Assembly (NCBI GenBank): GCA_002371495.1
Contig: DFIX01000009.1
Location: 4,177-45,302 of the forward strand
Origin: Eggerthellaceae bacterium UBA3686
GTDB taxonomy: Bacteria > Actinomycetota > Coriobacteriia > Coriobacteriales > Eggerthellaceae
Direction: 5' to 3'
DNA length: 41,126 bases
Positions within the stretch are counted from its first letter, which is position 1, and each line of letters opens with the position of its first letter. Under the pieces are notes generated by a model. The model saw nothing but the letters and a program-made list of their open reading frames with translations. It searched no databases and had not been told where the DNA came from. Shown here in pieces: positions 19,337 to 27,400 of the stretch. The translations under genes were made by a program, and so were the position numbers.

Positions 19337-19365
19337 TTATTATGTTTTCCTAAGTATTATTTCAA
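19337..19365 (-). promoter_or_regulatory. Sigma-70-type promoter for the 1418-residue GLUG protein gene
   Basis: On the minus strand TTGAAA (19360-19365) is separated by 17 bases from TAATAA (19337-19342). Both hexamers match the sigma-70 consensus at four or five positions, and the setting is AT-rich. The leader to the ATG at 19241 would be about 90 bases. Confidence 0.65.
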
Positions 19366-19576
19366 TTAACATATAAATCTACTGTGCTGCTTAGAGCACA
19401 CAGATTTGAAATGTGTTCCCCTAAAGTCGGATCTCGGCGTCCAAGGCCTTTTCCAACTTCAGACAGACGGTATTTCGGCGCTTGCGTCCCGAAGCGCTTT
19501 TTAGCTCCCGGCAGCATAAAAACACGAAGCGTGCACCCGACTAGCCCGCGGACAAGTAGTCGAGCCTGGAATCGAA

Positions 19577-19606
19577 AAGGCTGCCGGGCATGAACCCGGC
19601 AGCCTT
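19577..19606 (-). terminator. Rho-independent terminator of the beta-helix/LRR protein gene
   Basis: A perfect 12-bp stem (AAGGCTGCCGGG / CCCGGCAGCCTT) with a six-base loop is followed on the minus strand by TTTTCG. It lies about 55 bases past the stop codon at 19661. This is the most canonical terminator in the window. Confidence 0.75.
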
Positions 19607-19660
19607 CGGTGAGCTAGGCTATCCGGCGAAGCGACGTAACGCTCGCCTGGCAGAATCGCC

Positions 19661-22600
19661 TTACTTCACGGTAACCTTCTTCGGCGACTTCAGGTTGCTC
19701 TTCGTGAACACCTTGCCGTAGGCCTTCTTCTTGGCCTTCGGAACCTTCACGGTAACGGTTTGCTTCACCTTCGAACCGGAAAGCGCACCCTTCACCGAGG
19801 ACTTCTTGGTGAGCTTGGTAGACTTCACCGTGATGGTCTTGAGCTTGGGCGTCTTCTGGAAGGCCTTGGAGGCGATCTTGGTCACGCCCGCGCCGACGGT
19901 GACGCTCGCAAGCTTCGGAAGGTTGTTGAATGCCTTGGCCTTGACGGTCTTCACGTTCTTGCCGATGGTCACCTTCGTGAGCTTCTTCATGTTCTTGAAG
20001 GCGCCGGCTTCGACAGTGGTGACCTTGTAGGTCTTGCCGTCGGAAAGCTTCACGGTTGCGGGTACCGTGACCGATTTGGCGTTCTTGTTCTTGGGAGCCT
20101 TGTAGGAAACGGTCTTGGCATTTGCGTTGAGCACCTTGTAGGTACCCGCCGACGCGCCGGAACCGGCTGTTACGACCTTGCCGTTTGTAACGGCCTTCGC
20201 GGCGGCTGCGGCGGCTGCGGCTTCTTCGGTCGCTTTCTTGGCAGCAGCCTCTTGTGCGGCTTTTTCAGCTGCAGCTTTCTCTGCTGCAGCTTTCTCTGCA
20301 GCGGCCTTTTCGGCAGCGGCCTTGTCGGCTGCGGCCTTGTCAGCAGCGGCCTTGTCGGCGACCGCCTTGTCATAGGCGGTCTTCGCGTCCGTCAGAGCCT
20401 GCTTCGCATCGTCGGAAACGAGCGCCTTCTGCGTATCGGTCAGCCCATCGAGCTTGGCCTGAGCCGCATCGATGGCAGCCTTGCTGTTAACCGTCACAGT
20501 GCCGATTGCCGTAATGGCCTGCTCAACAGCGTTTACAGCCGAAACGTCGTCAGCTGTAATGGCCATACCGCCCTGCCATGCGAGCACCGGATAGCCGTTG
20601 TTGATGCCATCGGAGTCGTAGTTGAACGCACCGGCCGTGGTGTCAGCTTGCGCGGAGAGCGATTGGCCGCTTAACGTGTTTTCGGTATTCAAATCCACGA
20701 CGAACTGACCGGATTTCATATACTCCGAGGTCTTCGCTGCACAGTTTTCCTTCGTTCCTCCTAAATTGTAAACCCCGTCTTCATCGGTAGCTACGGTGCT
20801 GTCGAGGCAGTAACACGAGGTAACCTTACCTTCGCTTTGCCCAATTATCGGGTTATATTGTCCAGATCCTGAAACACTGCCAGTTGCATAACAATTGTTC
20901 ACGGTGGTAGCACCGTCCACGAAACCGGCGATTCCGCCTACCCATTTACCATTCGAATTTGAAATATCGCCCATGTTGTAACAGCGCGAAATACTGTTGG
21001 TGTAAGTCTTGTTCTTATCGCCACCCTGGCCAACTACACCGCCGATAGAATCTTTTCCGCCCTGGTTGCCGATGACCGATCCGAAATTCGCACAGCCTTC
21101 AACCACGCCGAAGCTACGCCCGACCACGCCACCGACGGCCTTGGAGCCCTCGATATCAGCATAGTTCAGGCAGCTCGCAACCTTGCCATTGGGCCCATTC
21201 TGACCGACAACGCCGCCAACTGCATAGATTGACTTGTCGTTATTATTGACGAGGACAGAAACGTTTCCGGTTACGCCCGACACTTCACCGTTGTTATAGC
21301 CAACGATGCCGCCAATATTGTCTGCGCCTGTCTTGATGGGCGCTTCTTGCGTGCCAATTGTTCCTTCTATCATTACGTTTTGTATCGTGCCGCTATTGTT
21401 GCCAAATAGTCCGCGATATCCGCCAGTCGCGCTTACGATGGTCAATCCCAATATTTCTTTTCCATCACCGTCAAAGGTACCCGCGAACGCATGGTCGGCA
21501 GTACCGATGGGCGTCCAGTCGGAAACGCCGGAAAGGTCGAAGTCGGCGCCGAGCGTAACTGTCTTGTCCTTGAACGTGGTGCCCGTGTTCACGAGTTCTG
21601 CGAAGCCGAGCATCTGGGAAAGCGTGGAAATCTCAAACGAGTTTTCGCTATCGCCGTACCACGACGTGTCAGCGCTGGTTACGAATGTCTCATTGGCTGC
21701 GTCCCACACTACGTTATACGTATCGCTGCCCACTTTCAGGGTGTGCGATGACTTGCTCAGATAGAGGTACAGGTTGTTATCGGGCGCGAACGTGGATTTC
21801 TGAGTATCGGTGGCCCACTTCTGATTGTTAGCGAGCCAGTTCGCCTGTGTGGACTTCGGACCTGCCTCGTTGGCGACCCAACCGTACAGCGGACCGTTGT
21901 AGAACGGCTCGGTGGCATTGTCTACGTATACCGAAACGCTATCCTGCGAAGCATATTTCGAAGCATCGAACGTCAGAAGGGCCGTGTCGTGATCCGATGT
22001 CACGGCCTTGTCAGTAACCGTGCTGCCAGCAGAACCCAGAGCGGTTACTTCGTCGGTCGTGAACCACGAACTGAAACCGTTGCTGCCCACTACTGGTTTG
22101 ATAGAGCCGCCATTAACCGTAAGCGTGGCCTTGTTGGAAGACCCGACGCCCTTGCCGCCGCCGATAGACACTTTCTTATCGCCGCCATAGCCTATGGCGC
22201 TGCCGTTGAAATCCAGGTAAAGCTCGAGCTGGCCCCCATTCACAACCACATCAGGCGCCCAACCCTGAGGCGATGCGCCAATGCAGGCCCCTTGCGCTTT
22301 GCCCCATAAATACAGCGAACCGCCATCAATGGTAATGTCTCCGGGCTTTGCCGACGTGCCATCAGAGCCGATAATCGGCCCGGTCTTGGAACCCTTCAAA
22401 AACCAGGTGCCGCCTTTGAACGTCATGGCACCGCTCTTCTCGTTGGGATAAGCGGGGTCATTGTTTTGGGAGTCGTAGCCATTCGAACCAATGAAAGCTC
22501 CCATGGCGGACTTGTACCCGTACAGCACGCCATCGCCGTCAAATGTAACTGACGCTTCCGGCGCAACGCGGATGACCGCATAATAGCCAGCGTTGCTCTG

Positions 22601-23074
22601 CTCGAGCATATTCGTGCCCGCAATCTTTAGGGTTCCCGTGCCTTGGAAATCGAGAACCGGCTTGGAATCAGCCGAACTCGCTACGGCATACAAATCCTTG
22701 ATAGTAACGGTTGCGCCATCGCTCACAACAATGTTCAAATCGCTGAACGTAACTGTCGACCCTGCGCCGTTCAGCGTAACAACAGCATTCTCCGCAATCG
22801 TAATCGTTCCCGTAGCAGGTTTCTTGGAGCTATCGCCGGGATCACCAGGGAACAGCGTATACTCTCCTGAAACCACAGGCTCGGTTTCCCCGCCGTAAAG
22901 ATACTGCGTATCCGCTTGCGCAACCAACGTGGCTCCCTGACCTGCGATGAGATCGTCGGCATAGGCCTGCACTGGAGCGGCGTAACCGATAGATAAGGCG
23001 AGCGTAAGCGCAAAGAACGCCAACGCTATCCTTGGCATGACAACCCCCCTTCGCCAACTCTTCTCGTTACCCAT
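19661..23074 (-). CDS. Secreted beta-helix (carbohydrate-binding-like) / GLUG / BspA-type LRR surface protein
   Basis: The 1137-residue protein has a signal peptide to about residue 38 (ALAFFALTLALSIGYAAPVQA). Residues about 55-440 form a region of short Gly/Thr-rich strands (GTLKIAGTN, GAFIGSNG, GGSLYLWGKAQGACIGA). This region is clearly paralogous to the N-terminal part of the protein at 39188-41107 and resembles the carbohydrate-binding beta-helix family around Cthe_2159. A GLUG block follows at about 475-840, then an Ala/Lys/Glu helical stretch (about 870-985) with repeats such as ADKAAAEKAAAEKAAAEKAA. A BspA/LRR_5 leucine-rich domain (AGAFKNMKKLTKVTIGKNV) ends in KVTVK. An adhesin role is likely but not proven. 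The ATG at 23074 has AAGGAGG at good spacing; the ATG at 23038 also has a G-rich site. Confidence 0.85.
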   Translation of the reverse strand: MGNEKSWRRGVVMPRIALAFFALTLALSIGYAAPVQAYADDLIAGQGATLVAQADTQYLYGGETEPVVSGEYTLFPGDPGDSSKKPATGTITIAENAVVTLNGAGSTVTFSDLNIVVSDGATVTIKDLYAVASSADSKPVLDFQGTGTLKIAGTNMLEQSNAGYYAVIRVAPEASVTFDGDGVLYGYKSAMGAFIGSNGYDSQNNDPAYPNEKSGAMTFKGGTWFLKGSKTGPIIGSDGTSAKPGDITIDGGSLYLWGKAQGACIGASPQGWAPDVVVNGGQLELYLDFNGSAIGYGGDKKVSIGGGKGVGSSNKATLTVNGGSIKPVVGSNGFSSWFTTDEVTALGSAGSTVTDKAVTSDHDTALLTFDASKYASQDSVSVYVDNATEPFYNGPLYGWVANEAGPKSTQANWLANNQKWATDTQKSTFAPDNNLYLYLSKSSHTLKVGSDTYNVVWDAANETFVTSADTSWYGDSENSFEISTLSQMLGFAELVNTGTTFKDKTVTLGADFDLSGVSDWTPIGTADHAFAGTFDGDGKEILGLTIVSATGGYRGLFGNNSGTIQNVMIEGTIGTQEAPIKTGADNIGGIVGYNNGEVSGVTGNVSVLVNNNDKSIYAVGGVVGQNGPNGKVASCLNYADIEGSKAVGGVVGRSFGVVEGCANFGSVIGNQGGKDSIGGVVGQGGDKNKTYTNSISRCYNMGDISNSNGKWVGGIAGFVDGATTVNNCYATGSVSGSGQYNPIIGQSEGKVTSCYCLDSTVATDEDGVYNLGGTKENCAAKTSEYMKSGQFVVDLNTENTLSGQSLSAQADTTAGAFNYDSDGINNGYPVLAWQGGMAITADDVSAVNAVEQAITAIGTVTVNSKAAIDAAQAKLDGLTDTQKALVSDDAKQALTDAKTAYDKAVADKAAADKAAADKAAAEKAAAEKAAAEKAAAEKAAQEAAAKKATEEAAAAAAAAKAVTNGKVVTAGSGASAGTYKVLNANAKTVSYKAPKNKNAKSVTVPATVKLSDGKTYKVTTVEAGAFKNMKKLTKVTIGKNVKTVKAKAFNNLPKLASVTVGAGVTKIASKAFQKTPKLKTITVKSTKLTKKSSVKGALSGSKVKQTVTVKVPKAKKKAYGKVFTKSNLKSPKKVTVK
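20256..20365 (-). repeat. 15-bp tandem DNA repeats encoding the KAAAE/KAAAD helical stalk
   Basis: About seven tandem copies of a 15-base unit (plus-strand sense roughly GCGGCCTTGTCGGCT) encode KAAAD and KAAAE pentads. The copies nearest the LRR end are almost identical to one another, which suggests recent copy-number change. Repeat number probably varies between strains and would change stalk length in steps of five residues. Confidence 0.8.
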
Positions 23075-23109
23075 GCTGGCCTCCTTCCCTCATTCGACAA
23101 TCAATTACC

Positions 23110-23151
23110 CCGTAGGCAGCCGATTGCCTCCTGGGTAATCGGCTGCCTACG
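23110..23151 (-). promoter_or_regulatory. Stable 15-bp hairpin in the leader of the beta-helix/LRR gene
   Basis: CGTAGGCAGCCGATT pairs perfectly with AATCGGCTGCCTACG around an 11-base loop. On the minus strand the loop contains AGGAGG. It ends about 35 bases before the start codon at 23074 and has no T-run, so it looks more like a translation-control or RNA-stability element than a terminator. The loop sequence around CGATTACCC resembles the hairpins at 23479 and 24414. Confidence 0.5.
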
Positions 23152-23334
23152 TTACTGCCCCCGACAGGGCGGCGCGCACGCTCGACGTTTACCAGCGAGC
23201 TGCTCGCCCGAAACCCCGGCGAAAATGAGGGACTAACCACAACGCTTGAGGCCCTGCGGCATAGGGCCCCACCGAGTTACGTCACGGTTAGTCACATTTG
23301 GTATGATTCTGCTTTGTTAATATTCCCATTTTCG

Positions 23335-23340
23335 TATAAT
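23335..23340 (+). promoter_or_regulatory. Candidate plus-strand -10 element (TATAAT)
   Basis: A perfect TATAAT is preceded at 15 bases by TTGTTA. The spacing is short, so this is a weak candidate. It would give the TA cassette a leader of about 275 bases containing the compound hairpin repeat. Confidence 0.3.
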
Positions 23341-23351
23341 CGGTGATATGA

Positions 23352-23380
23352 ATCATACGTGAAGACGGATTATCGGTCAA
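23352..23380 (-). promoter_or_regulatory. Sigma-70-type promoter for the beta-helix/LRR protein gene
   Basis: On the minus strand TTGACC (23375-23380) and TATGAT (23352-23357) are separated by exactly 17 bases. The expected leader to the ATG at 23074 is about 270 bases and contains the 15-bp hairpin at 23110-23151. The -10 overlaps the right arm of an inverted repeat whose other arm is at 23301-23309, so a repressor could act here. Confidence 0.7.
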
Positions 23381-23478
23381 GATTTTTTTGCTTTGACCTG
23401 CGGTTATACTAATGACGAAACGGGATGTAACGCAACGAACCGTGCAAAGGAGGGCAGCTTTGTAAGCCAAAACAAATC

Positions 23479-23552
23479 GCCCCGCGGGTACCGATTACCC
23501 GCGGGGCAATTACGTAAAAATGTGAAAAAGGGGTCTGACCCCTATTTCACAT
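23479..23552 (+). repeat. Left compound repeat (hairpin A plus palindromic element B, copy 3)
   Basis: Hairpin A (GCCCCGCGGGTA / TACCCGCGGGGC with a short CCGAT loop, 23479-23507) is followed by AATTA and then by element B (23516-23552, core GGGGTCTGACCCC). The same two parts, in the same order, orientation and spacing, occur at 24414-24490, just past the toxin gene. Confidence 0.85.
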
Positions 23553-23563
23553 CTAGTTTGCAG

Positions 23564-23598
23564 TATTATCGCTTTGCGCCAAGCGCTTGGCGCAAAGC
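23564..23598 (+). promoter_or_regulatory. Candidate TA promoter -10 and 28-bp perfect palindromic operator
   Basis: GCTTTGCGCCAAGC / GCTTGGCGCAAAGC (23571-23598) is a perfect palindrome with no loop, ending 22 bases before the antitoxin start. A possible -10, TATTAT, lies at 23564-23569, so the palindrome would overlap the transcription start. This is the position expected for the autoregulatory operator of a type II TA operon, where the antitoxin's DNA-binding domain represses the operon. A -35 is not evident. Confidence 0.55.
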
Positions 23599-23620
23599 TC
23601 ATATGACGAAAGGCGGCTCT

Positions 23621-24004
23621 ATGGCACAAGCGGCAGAAGCACTCAAAGATCGCCCGTCCCCGCGCATTATCAAAATATCAAGCAAGCGGCAGCTCACCAT
23701 ACCCGCCGACATGCATGCTGCTTCGGGGTTTGCCGACTACGCCTTCATCACCTGGAACGATGACGGCACCATAAGCATCGAGCCCATCGACGTGCGCGAC
23801 GAGTCCGCATCTGTAGCCATACTGCGTTCGCTGCTAGCGCAGGGCCTAAGCGCCGAGCAGCTCGTCGACGAGTACGAGAAGATAGTGCACCCCACCATAG
23901 ACTACCGCGCTGAAGTCGAGCGGGGCCTGAAAGACATCGAGGCTAAACGCGTGCACCCTTTTTCCGATATGCAGCAACGCCTGAAGGAAAAACATGGCTT
24001 ATAG
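23621..24004 (+). CDS. AbrB/MazE-like antitoxin
   Basis: The 127-residue protein has an N-terminal swapped-hairpin AbrB-type DNA-binding segment (RIIKISSKRQLTIPADMHA, with FITWNDDGTISIEPI closing the fold) and a helical, charged C-terminal half that would bind the toxin. It overlaps the downstream toxin gene by eleven bases, the usual arrangement for a co-translated type II TA pair. The ATG at 23621 is preceded by AAAGGCGG at good spacing; an upstream in-frame ATG at 23603 has no such site. It probably neutralises the ParE/RelE-like toxin and represses its own operon at the adjacent palindrome. This is one of only two plus-strand genes in the window. Confidence 0.8.
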   Translation: MAQAAEALKDRPSPRIIKISSKRQLTIPADMHAASGFADYAFITWNDDGTISIEPIDVRDESASVAILRSLLAQGLSAEQLVDEYEKIVHPTIDYRAEVERGLKDIEAKRVHPFSDMQQRLKEKHGL

Positions 24005-24314
24005 CGTCAGGCAGACAGACGCCTTCGAAGATAGCTACGATCGAGCGCTCGGGTACTTAGCTGTAAACCTCGCCTCCCCCAATGCGGCCAAGCGATTGAT
24101 GCGCGAGGTCCAGCAAGTTGCTGAGACCCTTCAGAACACCCCTTATATCAAGGCCGTTTCTTCAAAGCCCTTCTTGGCAGAAAATGACCTTCGGGAATAC
24201 TATCTTGCAAGCTACGTCATCGTATACCAGATCGAAGGCAACGTCGTAACGCTGGTAAACCTGTTCCACCAAACCCAAGATTACGAATCACCCTCGCATT
24301 GGGAACACACGTAA
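23994..24314 (+). CDS. ParE/RelE-family toxin of a type II toxin-antitoxin system
   Basis: The 106-residue protein fits the ParE/RelE fold. It has an N-terminal YSVRQTDAFEDSYDRALGYL segment, a central AAKRLMREVQQVAETL helix with a following NTPY, LREYYLASYVIVYQIEGNVVTL strands, and the terminal FHQTQDY motif common in this superfamily. Family members either cleave mRNA on the ribosome (RelE) or poison gyrase (ParE); the sequence alone does not decide which. The start codon overlaps the antitoxin end and has AAGGAAAA as ribosome binding site. The cassette sits between two copies of a compound repeat, which suggests it arrived as a unit. Confidence 0.82.
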   Translation: MAYSVRQTDAFEDSYDRALGYLAVNLASPNAAKRLMREVQQVAETLQNTPYIKAVSSKPFLAENDLREYYLASYVIVYQIEGNVVTLVNLFHQTQDYESPSHWEHT

Positions 24315-24413
24315 CCTTCAGGGTTAAAGAGCGCTTTTGCCTGCAGCACAACGCTGTCAAATGCCCCGATTGATTACCTTTGGAGACGACTGGTTGATTC
24401 GCCGCCCTAGGTC

Positions 24414-24490
24414 GCCGCGCGGGTAACCGATTACCTGCGCGGCAATTAAGGAAAAATGTGAAAAAGGGGTCTGACCCCTTTTTCACATTT
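24414..24490 (+). repeat. Right compound repeat (hairpin A plus palindromic element B, copy 4); likely also a terminator
   Basis: Hairpin A here is GCCGCGCGGGTAACC / TTACCTGCGCGGC (24414-24443), then AATTA, then element B (24452-24490). It aligns with 23479-23552 almost base for base. Its right end touches the stop codon of the 1815-residue surface protein gene (24490-24492). It therefore also works as the hairpin after that gene on the minus strand and after the toxin gene on the plus strand: a bidirectional terminator position. Confidence 0.85.
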
Positions 24491-27400
24491 TATTTCACGA
24501 CGACTTTGAAGGAGACGGTCTTGTAGCCGGAATTGTAGTTGGCGTTGCCGGCGGCGGTGACGCGCAGCTTCACGATGTAGGTGCCCTTCTTGGTTTTCTT
24601 GGGCACGGTGAGCTTGCCGGTTTTGGAGTTGACCTTCCACTTCTTCACGGCCTTCTTGGCGCTGACGTTCTTGTACGTCAACCTGCCTTGCGCCTTCGAC
24701 GCCTTGATGTTGCAGGCAAGCACCTGCGCCTTCTTCTTGACCTTGGAAAGCTTGACCCGCACCTTCGCCTTCTTGGCTTTAGCTGCAAGCGTCTGCTTGG
24801 CTTTGGCTATGGTGAACGTCGCGGATTTGGCGCCTGAGTAGTTGCCCTTGCCCGTGGCCGTGACGGTCGCGGTGCCCGCGTTCACGTTGTTTGCGTACGA
24901 CAGCTCGTAGTCGGCGCCGCGCACGAGCGTGCGCCCGCCTGCCGCGAACGCAGGTGCCGGAGCAAAAGCCGCGCCGTTGTACGTATAGGCCGCGATACCC
25001 GCAAAGCTGCCGCCTGCGATGCTGGCAGGCGAAATCCTAAAGGTGCCCCTGGCCGTACCGGCGTAGTTGCCCTTGCCCGTAACGGTTACCGTCGCGGTGC
25101 CGGCGTTAACATTGCCGCTGTAGGCAGCCGTGTAATCGGCGCCTGCTTTAAGCACCGTACCGCCCAGCCTGACCGTCGGCGCAGGCGAGAGCGCCCTTGC
25201 CGCATACGTCTGGTTAGGCGCCGTCACCTGGGCGCCCGCAAGCGAGGCGGCGTTGACCTTGACGGTGACCGCAACGTCGACGCTACCGACCTCGTGCTCG
25301 TCATCGCCGGCAGCCGAAACTGCGATCGTAACCGGGTAGCTGCCAGCAGCAAGGCCGGCTCCTGCAGTCAGAGTGCCGTTGGACGCAACCGAAATGCCCG
25401 AAGCGCCCGACTTCTTTGCATACGACACCGCACCCGCAGCGCCCGACACGGCTACGACCTTGGATGCCGCAAGCGTCTGCGCCGCAGTGCTGTACGTAAG
25501 CGCCACCGGCGAGGCGGCTGCGCGGGCATTCAGCGGGTTCGCCACCTTTTCGACCTGGGCAGGCATGATCGAGAAATCACCTCGGTAGGTCCCATAGAAA
25601 TACTCGCCCATGCCGGTCACCGTGAAGCTCGCGATGCCCGCTTCGGTATTGTCCGCATAGGTTATGGAATAGTCCTCGCCCTCGGTTAGCGCGTCGCCCG
25701 AACCGGTGGTCGTGCCCACAATCGGCGTCTTGGGCGTGCCGTCGTAGGTGCACGTACCGCCGTCGACCGCCCACCGGACCGTGCTCACGTCCGCGGGCTT
25801 CACGTACATGAACTCGTCGGTGGTCAAGCAGCCCGTAGCGCCGTTCTTCGCCCCACCCGTACCGGTGCGGAAATGAACTTGCGCCCGGTATATGCCGGAA
25901 TCCAGAACGACCGCACCATCATCGCTGGGCGCAAGCGCCTTCTTGGGCGTCGCAATAACCGCCTTGTTGGCATCGAGGTAGTTCCCGCCATTGCCGTTGA
26001 CTTCGCACGCCCCCTCGCTCTTCAGCATGCCAAGGGCATCGAAGCTCGTCGCCGTGTAGTACCGCGCGGGGTAGCGGTTGACCAGGCCGCCGTTATTGTT
26101 GTCATTCTTCGCAGTCATGGGAATGGGCGAGCCGTAACAGGCATCGCTGTCGCCCGCATCGTAGGCTTGCCAATCCACGACGGGGTACGCATACACGGCA
26201 AAGACCGGATAGTTTTGCCCAACGTTGCCGATCGCATCCGAGCCGTCAGCCGACGCGGGCACGCCCCACGTGCCGTAAGGCAGGTCCTGCACGATGGCGC
26301 GCAACTGGTTGGTGGCGTTGGCAGTGGCATCGTAGGGCACGATGTGGAAATCGACCGTCTTCGTGCCGGTATAGGCGCCTTTGCCGGTGATCGTCGCCGT
26401 GCAGGGTGCGATCGAATCGCTATCGGACCATTTGGTCACGTTCTTGGTCGAATATGTAACCTCGTAATCGTGGCCTTGCACGAGCTCGACCGCCTGCCCT
26501 TCGCCATCGCTGAACGTCAGTGTCGGATGCACGTCGTAGCCCCAGTTGAACTGGGCCTCGCTCGCCTCGACCGTATACGAGCCCAAGTCGACGCCGTCCA
26601 CGATCTGGAAGTGCCCCACGACCGGACCAGTCTTGCCGCCCATAAGGTTGGCGCGCGGCGTCACGGTGTAGGTGGCCTCGCCTTTCTGCATGTTGTTCGA
26701 GAATTCGATGTCGTAGTCCACGCCCGCGACCAGCTGAACGCCGTTCAGCGTCACCTTGACGTCGGGCTCCACGGGCTCGCCCGTATAGGCCCACTGCTCG
26801 GTCGCCAGCGACACTTGGCAATCCTCGAAGCGCGCGGGCACGATGTCGAAGTACGCGATGATGTAGTTGCTGAGGTTGTTCTTGTTGACCGGCAAAATGG
26901 TCACGGCCGCCCGCGCCGCGCCTACGGCCCCCGTTACGTTGCGGTTGGCATCTTTTTGGTCAACGACCACATCTGCCTCGGAAGGATTGGGATCGCCGCA
27001 GGCCAGGCGATAATCCTTCCCTTCCACGAGCGTGTAGGAACCATGAGTCACGACCACGCTCGGCGCGATGGTCTGCCCCGTGAACGTCGCCTGCGCACCG
27101 TATTCGCGCTGGCCATCGGCCCCTTCGCGGTAGAGCTTCGCGAGGTCGGCGTCCCACGCCCAGCTCTCGGCGTCCGCACCCGTGCCGAAGGTGGCGCTTG
27201 CGAACGTGCAGTCCTGGTACAGGTTGACGGGCTCGATGGTGTAGTAGCCGATGGTGCTGCCCGAAAGCGACGTCGACCCGCTGCGTGGCTCGACCTTCAC
27301 CACGTAGCCCGCCGGCGTGCCGGACTTCATGTTCACGCAGCTGGTCTGCGCGCCGTACACCGTACCGCTCGGATAATAGGTGTTTCCCGCGCTATCCGAA

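Larger units (their letters stand above)
19248..19660. other. Intergenic region with promoter and terminator
   Basis: No gene is visible. The AT-rich part (19320-19380) holds a minus-strand promoter, and the right end holds the terminator of the next gene; both are listed separately. A short stem GCGCTT/AAGCGC followed by TTTTT near 19478-19502 could terminate plus-strand transcription, but no plus-strand gene is nearby. The AT-richness contrasts with the surrounding coding DNA. Confidence 0.6.
23075..23620. other. Divergent intergenic region between the beta-helix/LRR gene and the TA cassette
   Basis: No gene is visible. The region holds a stable hairpin in the minus-strand leader, a minus promoter and a weaker plus promoter inside one inverted repeat (GTATGATTC at 23301-23309, GAATCATAC at 23350-23358), the left compound repeat, and the palindrome before the antitoxin. 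A ribosome-binding-like AAAGGAGGG (near 23446) is followed only by TTG-TAA, so it appears unused. A GGTCAA/TTGACC inverted repeat lies at 23375-23399. Confidence 0.6.

Noticed and set aside
23393..23620. An extended antitoxin reading frame beginning far upstream
   Set aside because: The extra 76 codons read through the compound repeat and the operator palindrome; the ATG at 23621 has its own ribosome binding site and starts just before the AbrB-like fold.
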